Below, piece by piece: positions 23,559 through 33,989 of a stretch of DNA of 64,000 nucleotides; the stretch's first letter is position 1; each line of letters begins with the position of its first letter. The notes beneath the pieces were generated by a model, which was given only the letters and a program-made list of their open reading frames with translations, was not told the origin of the DNA and searched no databases. The DNA lies in assembly GCA_019828595.1 (NCBI GenBank), contig JAHQRK010000002.1, forward strand, positions 1,054,001 through 1,118,000, given 5' to 3'. Position numbers and translations under genes: made by a program. This stretch comes from Aphanomyces cochlioides. Its lineage: Eukaryota; Oomycota; Saprolegniomycetes; Saprolegniales; Verrucalvaceae.

Positions 23559-25995
23559 TTAACTGAGTATATTAAAGAATTAATATGGCCCAAAAGGGCC
23601 GCAAACTAGACTTTCGATTTTGGCTTCATAGGTCGCATAATAAATATGTGTTGCGAAATGTGACCTTGGAAGGTTCTTGTGGAAAATCGTCCAGTGTTGC
23701 TTAACCGAAATTGACTTGGGTGTGGGGTAATTTGGAGGAACCATGGCAGAAAGAAAATGTTGCATGGCGATTCAGGCTGTGAAAAAATTCAACAGTATAG
23801 AGAAGAGCCATACAAGCAACTTTCTTTTCATGACCATCTTGATCCGAGTTGGTGGTGGCGAGATACGAGGCAATTTCGGGTTGACTGTGGAGGACTTGAA
23901 AATTTGTATACAAAAGTCTTGATAAAAATTCCAAGTGGAGGTACGCAGTGAAAAAGGCCAAGTAAATAAAAGCTTGAGTTGGGGTCGATCCATGAATAAA
24001 TAAATCGACAGGAGAGGAAGGCCAAAAATTGACAAAAGGGTCGAAACAGAGTAAAATCAGGCCCAAGGAAAATAAATTGGCAAGAGGTAGGAGCCCAAAA
24101 AATCCAAAAAGGTCGTGGCCAATTTAATTCGACCTCAGGAGGCCGAATTAAATCGCTGGAACCATGGGAAAAGCTGGGTTTGAGAGAAAAGACCATCCAA
24201 AATAAAATGTTCTTGGACGATTTGACCAGCCAAAAAAATCAACGAGGTCGGTCGTTCCATGACAAGCAAAGTTGATTTCAGGAGCGTCTTCATCGGAGTT
24301 GATGGTGGCGAGATAGAGGGAAAATCCCTTGTGGGTTGGGCTTTTGGGGTAAACCTCCCAAAAATAATAAAAAAGGGTAAAATATTTGGGAGGTGCCATT
24401 TTGACATGCGCCATGCGCGGATAGGTCTCGAGCGCGAGCATCGTCGGAGCTGGATTTCGAACGGCGCCGCGGTGCATGGAGCCACTTGGCAGAAACGTAG
24501 CGACGATACGTACGAAGGATAGCGCACCATTAGAATCGCCATAGGTAGTGTGTAGCGGGAGAGCGCTAGCCAAAACCAGTGGTTTTTCCAATCGGGCGTC
24601 TCGGCGGCCAAATTTGAAGGAGTCATAACTTCCGAACGGCTATGAGATAGATAGCCATACTTGGTGTCCTCCATCAATGGAGGCTAGCGGTGGATGCACC
24701 ATATTAATCGGTGCATATAGAGTCGTGTAGCTGAAATGAGCTACGATGGTCGTTTTGGAGCCTTATCGGCTCAAAATGGTTTGGAATCGGAAGTTGGGTT
24801 CCTGTGCTGCTATCATGGTGCTTGATAGCTCAAATCCATCGCGAGGACATTCTCGAGCCTCTCCAACTCTAAGTTGGGCGATCGGAGTTGATTTGCGTTC
24901 AGGAGCCATTCCGATGAGTTTTAGCCATTTCACCAAAAGTTGTCGGGGCGACGGCAAGTAGGTTCCAGGGCTTCAATCATCGCTCTTGATGGCTTAAAAC
25001 ACTCGTCTAGCCATGATAGGATGGAAAAGAGTCATAGCCGGTCGATTGGAAATGATTTGCGACCTGTAGCCGACTTAAGGTTTTGTAGCCGGTGGATAGG
25101 GGCGGTTGACATTTTGGATTGAGGATTGCGAGCAAACCAGGATGTTTCAGGGCGTTCTAACGCTTTGGCTAGTCGTAATAAGTGGTGGAGCCACCCACTA
25201 GACCCCTAGATGTCACTCGGTGACCGTAGGGAAAGCGTTCGAGTTGTCCTGGTGTTTCACCGGTTTGGGTGACAGTCCAAAATGGGTTCGTGGTTTTGAA
25301 CCATAGATCTGCAATATGTGCTAGTTGGTGTCGGCATAGAGCTCGATTCAACTGAGATAACAAGCCACTAAACGTAGAAATCCACGCAGTAGGTCGAGAG
25401 AAATTTCACTTTTGGTGACGGGTTGAAACCGGTTCAAAATGGGTGTCATCGGGTCGAATTTCCTTTCGAATTTTGTTTCGCGAGTTTGGAGAGGTTTGAG
25501 CACTCGCAAACTGGCACATCTTGAGGAGGAGACATGGGAGAATCTTTTAGGCACCGTGGCGCAATTTTCCCGAACAAAAAGTGTGCACTCGATTTTGAGA
25601 TTTCGCCCCCAGGGGGAGACGTCGTAACAATTTTCAAAGTGTTGTTGTGAGAGAATCACTGCACTTTTTTGCAATCTAACGCTTGCGTTTGTCTGCTTGG
25701 GATGTCTAGCAACCCTGATGACCATTAGAATGTCTGAAATGATCGTCAGAGCAATGCCAGAGTTGTCGATAGTTTTGCCATTTTGGGTGAACGGATAAAG
25801 TCAAGTCGATTTTGTGAACGACTCGGCATGAGATAAAGTTACTTGGTGTGTTCATAGAGCTCTGTTAGCTGGGGCTAACGAGCCATCAAACGCATGAAAA
25901 GGCCAAGTGGGTCGCGAGAAAATCCACTTTGAGTTTTCCCATTGGTTTGGGTGACTTAGGTGAATTTCTTCAAAGGTTGCAATATAACATGCCTT
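23559..25995 (-). other. LINE-B 3' untranslated region with imperfect internal repeats
   Basis: No convincing ORF. Diverged repeats are visible by eye: 25319-25413 resembles 25840-25936 (TTGGTGT, CATAGAGCTC, AAGCCA, GAGAAA, TCCACTTT in the same order); 24795-24905 resembles 24956-25075; and GAGTTGRTGGTGGCGAGATA occurs near 23846 and 24298. The terminal segment is AT-rich. Confidence 0.6.
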
Positions 25996-28266
25996 TTAAG
26001 GTTCCAAGGTCTCGTTTTGAGATTGTGGTAAGATTTGGGCAGAGAACCACTCATTCTGGTGCAAACTATGAAGCACCGATGTCAAGGAAGCCTTCGTGGA
26101 GTCGTCCAAGGAGGCTCGATTGACTTGGTACAGATGCCGCTTTATAATGTGTCCTGCTAAGCTGGATATCGTCATAGGTGTTTTGTTAGGTAAATCTGGA
26201 CGGTAAATCCGGTCGCACCGAGTTTTCCATATTGTACACCAAATACAAGATAAAAAAATTGGCCACAGCAAATTAAATCCAGCTTGGAGGTCTTTGTCTT
26301 GGAGTGCTATAGGAGAGAAGAATATTTTTTCCATGGTAGTTGGCCAAGTAAAGTTAAGGGATCTGGCCATGGATTTAAATGGACTCCAACATGCTCGAGT
26401 ATATGGACAGTCCAAGGTGAAATGTTTATACGTCTCCACTTCATGACAAAAAATACAAGTGTTCGGGATATCGTCCGAGTACTTGAATTTGTATCGGAGA
26501 GGTAAGGCTCGTATAAGCAGTCGATATATGAAAGCACTGTACGTTGGCAGAATAAATTTGGGCTGCCTGTAGAATGCGACCACTTTAATATTTTCCTTGT
26601 GGGCATAAAAATCCGAGGGTACCAATAAATGCGCTGTGGGTAAAACCTCCTGAGCTGATTTGGATTTAAATTCATGAGTTAAATCATCCAAGGTGGCATC
26701 AATAAAGGGTAAAAAGCCATCTTTAAAATTTCCAGCCCAAATAATTTCGGTAGCCGTTTGCCGATAAGGTGTAGGCTGACGAAAATTAATTTCTGTGTCC
26801 TCGGGTGGAGATGGAAGGATAGACTTAAGTCTTCCGTGTAGAGCATACCACCATTTATGATCGGGAGTGGCTAAATGGCGTCTTGAGCATTGAGATTTAA
26901 TCCAATCTAACAGGATTTTCCGATCCATAAGATTGCCATTTTCATCGAGTAGGTGGCGAACATGGGTAAAATTTAATTTTGCCAGTGATACAGCATAATC
27001 ATAAGTCTTTGGATAGCAGTGTTCAAAGACAGTTTTCTCCAAGGGTAAGAATTGATTGTGCCAAAGTGGAAAATTTCCATCGACTTGAACTGTGGGAAAT
27101 TTAAGTGGGGTTGGAGATAAGGATAACCATAGTCGAGTAAATGCTGACCAGAGAGGTGGAACCTTATCTTGGTGGGATATGGCTTTGTACATACTAGAGT
27201 GTGGACTCATGAAAAGGAGATCATAAAAATTTCCCCATGGACTGAAGGCTCTGGAGAGTAAATATTCTCCAATGGATAGCCATGCTGGCAATTTCGTTTG
27301 ACCATACGAGTTGTGAGGTGGTGCTAGGAGTAGCTTGAAGCATTTAAAGGTCATGACCCGGTGTAGTTTTGACCACCAGTGGGTAGACGATTTAAATCCG
27401 AGACCACCTTGTGCTTTTGGAAGGAAAATAATGTCCGAGTTGAATTGATGCAAATAACGTTGAGTCGAATATGGATCAATGGTATCGCCGTGAATAAATT
27501 GCTTGGCGACCTTGTCGAATAGTTTGGCATATTCTTTGTCGATCGGAATAAATTGGAGTTGATACCAGAGCACAGGAAAACAAATTGACCTTAGGATTGT
27601 CACTTTTCCGGGTAGGGTTCGTGCTCGATAAGACCATAGTTGTGTTCTTGAGACCAATTTCTCCAATAGCGAATTTAAACGTGTTGTGGCTGTGATGTTG
27701 GGAGAAATTAAAAGGCCCAACGATTTAGCAGGTTTGTCATCAGTAATAGCCAAAGGTGCCAGGTCTGGAGGTAAATTGGCATGGGTTAATAATTCTGTCT
27801 TGGAGAGATTTAACTTGAAACCAGAGATATCACAGAATTTTTTGACGATGTCGAGTTGGAGTTGCAACGTCGATGTATTTTTGGAGTACAATTGGGAGTC
27901 GTCTGCATAATAGCTCCCGGTGTGAGTGTGATGACCAATTCGTATGCCCAAATCTTTTCTCTTGCGTATGGCTAAACACATAGGTTCTAGCGCCAAGACA
28001 AATAAAAGAGGTGATAATGGGTCGCCTTGTAAAACACCACGTTGGATCTTAAATGGGTTGGATAAATGTCCATTGACAATAATTCGTCCACGACGATTTG
28101 AATAAAGCACTTTGACCATGTTGAGAAAGGACGGTGGAAAATTAAATTCCTTCAGGGTTGCCAATAAATAGGAATGGTTGACCCTATCAAAGGCTTTTTC
28201 AAAGTCCAAGAGGGCCACAATAGACTCGGAGGAATAAAACTTCATAAAGTGATTCAGGTCTTCCAA
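25996..28266 (-). pseudogene. LINE-B ORF2, 3' part (reverse transcriptase core to C-terminus)
   Basis: 756 codons that continue ORF2 after a frameshift. It would supply the catalytic reverse transcriptase used for target-primed reverse transcription. Visible motifs: A, LLDFEKAFDRVNH; B, RGVLQGDPLSPLLFVLALEP; C, YYADD with the catalytic aspartates (YADD at about residues 120-123 of this frame, 27909-27898); D-like GFKLNLSKTELL. Near the C-terminus CIFCHEVETYKHFTLDC gives a C-x2-C-x7-H-x4-C zinc-knuckle-like motif typical of many LINE ORF2 proteins. The catalytic residues are intact, but the frame is separated from the endonuclease part by the break near 28293-28300. Confidence 0.92.
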
Positions 28267-30077
28267 GCGCAGTAAATTGGTTTGGATTGATCGACCACGA
28301 AACCTGTTTGATCCGGGTGGACTATCGACTGAATGATTCTCTGCATTCGTTCTGCAAGGACCATTGTGAGGATTTTCACGTCGATATTGACCAAGCTGGT
28401 GGGACGGTAATTTTTTGGGAGTAGTTTGTCGTCCTTTTTGTACAGCAGTACAATTAAACTTGTCAATTGGGAGGGTGCCAAGTTGGAGTTAGAGTTGATT
28501 TGGTAATAGTATAGCATTTCCAAAGCCAGGGACCATTCATGGGGAAACATTTTCAAAATTTCGTAGGGCAGTGAATTTGGCCCAGGAGTTGAATTCCGTT
28601 TGGAGTGTTTAATGGCAAAATAAAATTCGTTTGTCGTGAGAGGAGCTCCAATAAATCTCTTGTCGTCGATATTGAGTCGGCGAGATATCAGAGTTTTTAA
28701 ATACTTGACCATTCTTTCCTTGTCAACTGCCTCATGGTCGCCATACAGGTCAGAATAAAACTCGTGGAGTGTCGAGGAAATTGATTGTTGATCAGAAGCA
28801 ATATTTCCATTGGACATTTTGAGTGCCTTGAAGGGAGATTTTTGTAAAGGGATTGTGCGAGGTGGCTTCAGGTGAAATTTGGTACACCTTTCCGCTTTCT
28901 CGAGATGAGTTTGCATAGCAGTATCTTCCCGTAGGACTTTTTTCCTGTCATGATATTCATGTATGGCAGCTTGAATTGTTTTGATACGTGCCATCAAGGA
29001 CGCACATGGGGCGTTTTGGTAATCCCGAATCAATAAAGCCAAATCCATAGATAATTTCTTGAGAGGCCTTTGTTGATTTTCGACCAACTCGTCGTGTAGG
29101 TATTTTAATTGATTTCGCATGTTGGTGATCATGGTGTCGAAATGTAGACCAACATTTGAGTTTAATTGGGTCTTGGTAAGGAAGGTTTCAAGTTGACGAG
29201 AGATAATTAATTTGGCCTTGTCATTGTTGAGAACCCATTGTGGTGTTTTCCATGGACCAGGTCCCATTGATACTGCTGGACGTTTGGTCAATAATTTGCA
29301 GGGAGTGTGGTCAGCATGAGGAATTAGTTCCAGGTGACGAAATTTCAGATGACGTAGGGATGCCATAGCAGACGAGATGAAAATATAGTCAAGCCGATTG
29401 ACAAATTTTGGACTTGTGAAAGCACGTTTCAGTGGATTTTGTTGACGGAAAATGTCAACGAGGTGTAAATCTTGTAGCCATAGGTTGAGTTCATATGAGC
29501 CATGGGTCGCATGAGTCGAAGGACGGCATGAATCTAATGTTGGGGAGAAAATAACGTTAAAGTCGCCACCAACAATATGAAAAGCTTCGGGTGGAAAATC
29601 GCGAGGCAGATCATTAAAAAAATCCACACGGTCGTGATAGTCGTACGGAGCATAGATGTTGTGAATAAAACCCGGGATATTGTCCAGAGTGGCCGATATA
29701 AGTAAATAACGACCACGGAGGAGAGGTTTGTCCCAAGAGTGGTTTAAATTGGTGCAATTGTCCAGAGGGCAGTCAGGATGAATAAATGTAGCAAGGCCTC
29801 CAGTAGGATGAGAGGTATGGCTGATGGAATAAATTGGCTCCTCGTAGAAGAAAGTGCCTTGTTGGTTGGTATGTTTTTTCCAGTAGAAATTGATTTTGCC
29901 ATGGTCGCTGGGGTAAGGCAGTCGAGTTTCTTGGATAAGTGAGATAGAGTTTTTGAGGAGAAAGTTCTTGAGAAGGTGGTGGAAAGAGTTGGAGAGACCA
30001 TTTGTGTTGAGAGAAAACAAGCTAATATCCCAGTCGATAATGGCTTGTGGTAGCGCGTTAATTGTGGTCACGGTCAT
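28254..30077 (-). pseudogene. LINE-B ORF2, 5' part (AP-like endonuclease and RT fingers)
   Basis: 607 codons from ATG at 30077. The endonuclease motifs are in order: SLNTNGLS (metal-binding Asn), IQETRLP (QET Glu), IHNIYAPYD, GGDFNVIF (GDFN at residues 171-174), NRLDYIF and the terminal HADHTP Asp-His. This domain nicks target DNA. RT motifs 1-2 follow (LYKKDDKLLPKNYRP, HPDQTGFV). The reading frame then leaves the family frame at about 28293-28300, where one base appears to be missing from a G run, and ends after a short missense tail. Confidence 0.92.
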
Positions 30078-30177
30078 GATTAATATTTGGGTTTTGATTT
30101 TTTGACTTCAAGTCGTTGTGTTGGTTTGGGTCGGGGTGTGGTGATTGTGGTTTTAATTGATTTTGTGTGTTGGCGAG

Positions 30178-32703
30178 TCAATTGGAGTCTGCATTGTCAC
30201 CATCGCCAAGTTCTTTGTAGTCGAGTTCAGGAGCCTTTTCGTCCGGAAGTAAAGTTAACAAGGCATCAGTATCCGAGTCAAAACACTTCGTAGGGTCAAT
30301 TGTTTGGAGTGCCAGATCTTTCACAATATGGCTCAACTCTTCTTCAATTTTATGATGTTGCACCAGGTTTCCAGCAGCAGGACTGGAAATTAATTTAATC
30401 AAGGAGGCGTCCGTGATTAAATTGCAATTGGGCCAACGGTGGACTTTGTCTTTCAGGCACAGATTAATATACTCATCGTTCGTGTAAGCTTCAGGTGCTC
30501 TGTTGGACAGAAATAGATCGATTGCTGCTAGAGATCTTCTCATGTGGTAGTCTTCGTCATTTGGACACAAACTTTGGAATAGATTTGTGGGGCTGTAATT
30601 TTCAGGAGGAGGATGGCCATGCTGTTTTTGGTAGTACGAGGTAAATCGTTCTTCATCAATAGCTTGCATGGGATTTTCTCCAGCCATTAAACGTATAATT
30701 CCTCTCGAGGCAATTAAATTGGATGCGATTTTGCGAGATTTTGGGTCCATATAGATATTTCCAATAAAGCCAGGTTGGTTGAGGGTTTCATCATGAAATA
30801 CCAATGGGTTGGTGGATTCATTCAGTTTTTTCTTCAGCTCTGTGATTTGAGCCTTCACTTTGGCTCCTGCTGGTTTCGTAGAGGCTGGAATTTTTTGGGG
30901 TATCGTTGATTTTGGGGACGAAGCAGGACGTTTTTTGGGCGTGTCGGTAGGAACGATATCAAGATGGAATCGAGGAACCGTTGTGCCTGATGTTGTCACG
31001 TCAGAGTCGTCTGAGCTGAGGATAGCGAATCGATTTTGTGTTGGAATCGAGGTAGCTGATATTTTGTATTGGGGACCTTGAATAAAACCGGCTCGAGTTG
31101 GTTTAAATTCGTCCTGGGATAAATTGGGTTTGTCTGTGAGAATAATATTATTCTCGCTCGAGCCCTTGGGTGATTGTGGAGGATTTAATATCTTCTTGGG
31201 TTGAGCTACCATTTCTTCCTCTTCGATATTTGATTTCTCCTCTTGTTCCATGTCCACATCGCTTGACAGGTCGACAAAGTTTTCCTTGCCATTTTGATTT
31301 TCCTTGGGATCGGCATTAGGGGATTCGGAGTTTCCAGTTGTGCCAGTATTTTCCTTCGGGGTGTTGGGTGGTTGGTTTTCTGTCGATGGATTTTCGGGAG
31401 CATCAGTTTTTTCCTCTGTAGCGTTTTCCTCGACATGGTCTGTATTCTTTTTAGCGTCGTCTTTTTGTTTGGCTTTTTCCAGTCTAGCTTGAACGCTGGG
31501 AGGGACCGTTTGATTGAGGGACCGAATTTTATGTTGAAAAACATAAACTGGGTTTTGGATCTCGATTTCTCTCAGAGGCTCGCCTCCATCATCTGGTACC
31601 AATGCCAAAGGAGGAGTTTCGGAGTCAAAAAGGACTCGAAATTGGGTCGAGCGTAATAAATTGTCAGTACTGGGGTTAAAACCAACAATGACGCAGTGAG
31701 TGAGCTCTTCCAACTTTTTCAAAATCGCTTTTTGAATATCGTGATCCACCAGGTTGTTGAAAGTAATAAAATAAAGTTTCGAGTGGGGTGAATATTCAGG
31801 CACAGTAAATTCTTGTTTTCCCAGACGAAGGGAGGTTCCACAAGTTTTGCGCAATAGATCATCGTCATAAAACGTCAAAGAGAGAGTAGTCGGGTTTTTC
31901 TTGTGGAACAGAATTTCCTTGAATTTCGATTCCCAAAGCGTACCCGGGTTTTGGGTAATTAAATTCGCTCGGATTTGGTAGTCCTTGACTTGACGGAAAA
32001 CTTCTCCCAGAGGAATGTCCACAGTGCAAGCCTTCGAGGATGGAGTTTTCAAGATGTCTTCAATGAATTCATCCATAGCAGTAGGGTTTTGGCGGAATTC
32101 TCGAGCTTGTCGAATTAATTCTTCCAATTCAGAGTCGTCAATGGGATGCCCACCAGTGTTGCGAACCAATTGGGTTTTCACATGGCGGGCTCCTTCCCAT
32201 ACATTATTTTTCTTCGAGTTGGTTTTTTTGCCTTCGTTGTTGGACGAAGCTTGTTTTTTGGGGTTGGAGGGTTTGGCAGGAGAGTTTGTCCCATCTTTGG
32301 AGGGATTTTTCGAATTAGGTAAAACTCGTCCATGAGGGGTGCCGTCAGGATGGGTAATATTCTCCCCAGGCTTGTCAGAATCCTTGGGTAATTTGCCACC
32401 ATTGGCGTCAGAGGCAGGTTTTTCGTTGGAACCATTAATATCCATACCCATTCCTGCATCATCGGGTCCATTTTTTTTGTCCATATTTGGACCAGTGTCA
32501 CCACCTAAGTCAACACCATCTTGGTTGGAAACATTTTCCCTACGAAGAGAGTCGGACGCAGCGGCGCTGTTCCTAGAGGAAGGAGGTTTTTCAGCGGCTT
32601 CTCGGCTCGGACCGGGCGTCGCTTGGCTAGGGTCAGGCGTCGATTCACGTTGAGCGAATCGAGACACCGTCGAAAGGATGGTTTTTTCCGCGCTAGAGGC
32701 CAT
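30178..32703 (-). CDS. LINE-B ORF1 protein
   Basis: 841-aa protein, presumably the RNA-binding ribonucleoprotein component of LINE-B. Residues 1-170 are low-complexity (Pro, Ser, Lys, Asn, Asp), probably disordered. Residues ~200-420 have two compact alternating modules; the first ends LSLTFYDDDLLRKTCGTSLR and the next begins LYFITFNNLVDHDIQKAIL. Their spacing resembles the corresponding part of LINE-A ORF1 and suggests RRM-like folds. Residues ~420-530 are acidic and Lys/Asn-rich. A short coiled-coil-like segment (KVKAQITELKKKLNES) precedes a conserved C-terminal block (640-841). I see no CCHC knuckle. The ORF is intact. The ATG at 32703 is chosen because it follows an 81-nt leader directly behind the element start. 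Confidence 0.85.
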   Translation of the reverse strand: MASSAEKTILSTVSRFAQRESTPDPSQATPGPSREAAEKPPSSRNSAAASDSLRRENVSNQDGVDLGGDTGPNMDKKNGPDDAGMGMDINGSNEKPASDANGGKLPKDSDKPGENITHPDGTPHGRVLPNSKNPSKDGTNSPAKPSNPKKQASSNNEGKKTNSKKNNVWEGARHVKTQLVRNTGGHPIDDSELEELIRQAREFRQNPTAMDEFIEDILKTPSSKACTVDIPLGEVFRQVKDYQIRANLITQNPGTLWESKFKEILFHKKNPTTLSLTFYDDDLLRKTCGTSLRLGKQEFTVPEYSPHSKLYFITFNNLVDHDIQKAILKKLEELTHCVIVGFNPSTDNLLRSTQFRVLFDSETPPLALVPDDGGEPLREIEIQNPVYVFQHKIRSLNQTVPPSVQARLEKAKQKDDAKKNTDHVEENATEEKTDAPENPSTENQPPNTPKENTGTTGNSESPNADPKENQNGKENFVDLSSDVDMEQEEKSNIEEEEMVAQPKKILNPPQSPKGSSENNIILTDKPNLSQDEFKPTRAGFIQGPQYKISATSIPTQNRFAILSSDDSDVTTSGTTVPRFHLDIVPTDTPKKRPASSPKSTIPQKIPASTKPAGAKVKAQITELKKKLNESTNPLVFHDETLNQPGFIGNIYMDPKSRKIASNLIASRGIIRLMAGENPMQAIDEERFTSYYQKQHGHPPPENYSPTNLFQSLCPNDEDYHMRRSLAAIDLFLSNRAPEAYTNDEYINLCLKDKVHRWPNCNLITDASLIKLISSPAAGNLVQHHKIEEELSHIVKDLALQTIDPTKCFDSDTDALLTLLPDEKAPELDYKELGDGDNADSN

Positions 32704-32784
32704 GACGTTGTCGAAAGCACCTAAAAAGCAAGATTTTCCGTTGGGGGGCTGTGGTAGTTTAACCTACAAAGCAAAAACGAAAGT

Positions 32785-32802
32785 CTTCCGCATGCAAAGC
32801 GG
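32785..32802. repeat. LINE-B target-site duplication, right copy
   Basis: Exact 18-bp copy of 23541-23558, directly next to the LINE-B 5' end (ACTTTCG on the minus strand begins at 32784). Confidence 0.92.
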
Positions 32803-32828
32803 ACGCGCTACCACTGCGCTACACCCCC
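32785..32828 (-). pseudogene. tRNA-Ala(UGC) 5' half, split by LINE-B
   Basis: 5' half of the unit 7 tRNA gene, from GGGGGTG through the D arm and anticodon arm (duplicated at the LINE-B junction). It contains the A box but lacks the B box, the T arm and the 3' acceptor strand. Confidence 0.94.
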
Positions 32829-32829
32829 A

Positions 32830-33310
32830 ACTTTCCTTTTTACCGTGTCCATCACACCCAAAGAAAGTACCACCGTCTCCTCAAGACACCGACCCGCAGG
32901 AACCCACGCTCTCGCCCAGCTACCATGTCTTCTCTGTCGCCTAATCAAGACCCCACTCGTCGTGCCTGTCCTTCTCCGGCTTCTAAGACGCCTGCCGACC
33001 AAGGACTTCCACCGCTCGAATCGTCTCCCATCGACTGCGCTCAGCCAACCACGACGCTTCGTCAACAAGTCGGAACGCCAACTACAAGTCTGCAACAATC
33101 TCCAGTCATTCGACCAACTCCTCTCGAACCTACCGCTTGCCTTAGAACCCCGCTTGCCTGCGCTGCCGACGTGCCGCCTGTGCCGGAGATGCAGGTTGGA
33201 TCGACCATCGCCGACGATGAGCACAGCGTTGCCACTGCCGGGAATTCGCCTCTGCTTGATACCGTCGCTCGTGACGCCGGGGAGAGCATGCCTGCTGTCC
33301 TGGCTGGCAC
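32830..33310 (+). mobile_element. LINE-A 5'-end fragment, unit 7
   Basis: Same fragment as in the other units, starting ACTTTCC beside the tRNA 5' end, ORF1 ATG at 32925. Small differences (SSLSPNQD, a CCT for CCC codon near 32991) show it is an independent copy. Confidence 0.9.
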
Positions 33311-33811
33311 AATCCTCCATACTTCATACGCATATCGGCAACCACACCATGGCCTAGGGGCGAGTGTAGCAGTCCCCAGAGTGTGTTAGACCCAACCATA
33401 GATTGCGTTTTCGTAATTGGTAGCCATACAACTGGTTGTTTAGTCATGCAGACAAGCCAAGCTTCATTGAGAAAATATGGCGAGAGCTGTAAGACCAGAG
33501 TGATTTCGAAAACAGCTAAAGCAAGTTCGACATCATATAATAATACCCCCAATTCTGGTGGACATACAGCTTGGATATGTGCGTGTTGGATGAATGCAAC
33601 ATCAAAGAAGGACGCTGTCGGTGAAATGGAAAATATCTCGAAAAATGAAGTGGCAAAGGGGGCAACTTTGGGAAGAGTACTGGCCACAATCCACCTGTGC
33701 CACGCGTGAAGCTGTGCTACTTTTCTGACAGCTTGTTGGTCATTCCAGTAGACTCTTGTAAAATCGCAATTGGCTTTGTGTGGAGCTGTAGACATCCACC
33801 GCCACATTTCT
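33311..33811 (-). pseudogene. Inverted LINE ORF1 fragment, unit 7, truncated
   Basis: Matches unit positions 665-1165 and then stops abruptly after CCACCGCCACATTTCT. From 33812 the sequence is LINE-C. The remaining 2.7 kb of the unit is absent. Confidence 0.85.
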
Positions 33812-33989
33812 GAAGTCGCTGTTCGGGCAATACTTTGCGGAAGAACTGAATCGTGTGTGCAAAACCGAGATGTCTTCGCGGATATGGCAGCTCAGTATTG
33901 ATGCCTACCAGCCTACAGACAGCTCGTTAACAGCATTCGTTGGCAACGACAATACCCGCCTGCAACGCAGGAACAACTTGTTGTACTAA
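33812..33989 (+). pseudogene. Putative LINE-C ORF1 C-terminal tail
   Basis: An open frame (KSLFGQYFAEEL ... TAFVGNDNTRLQ) ends at TAA 33987-33989. KSLF and AFVGND loosely echo the ORF1 ends of A2 (MKSLFPGGL, VAFVPGDVPAL). It overlaps the ORF2 open frame (open from 33931) by 59 nt in a different frame. The assignment is tentative because the similarity is short. Confidence 0.45.

Larger units (their letters stand above)
23559..32784 (-). mobile_element. LINE-B non-LTR retrotransposon, near full length
   Basis: A 9226-bp insertion between the 18-bp duplications. Read on the minus strand it starts ACTTTCGTTTTTGC, has an 81-nt 5' UTR, ORF1 (32703-30178), a ~100-nt spacer, ORF2 in two frames (30077-25996) and a long ~2.4-kb 3' region ending in CAGTTAA. 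It lies in the same orientation as the tRNA it splits. The structure (ORF1, AP-like endonuclease, reverse transcriptase, C-terminal zinc-knuckle-like motif) fits the L1/Tx1-like superclade of LINEs. A single frameshift in ORF2 makes this copy probably inactive. Confidence 0.93.

Noticed and set aside
23701..24677. 120-180-aa ORFs in the LINE-B 3' region
   Set aside because: Overlapping in several frames, no shared motif, and they lie beyond the ORF2 stop in a repeat-built UTR.
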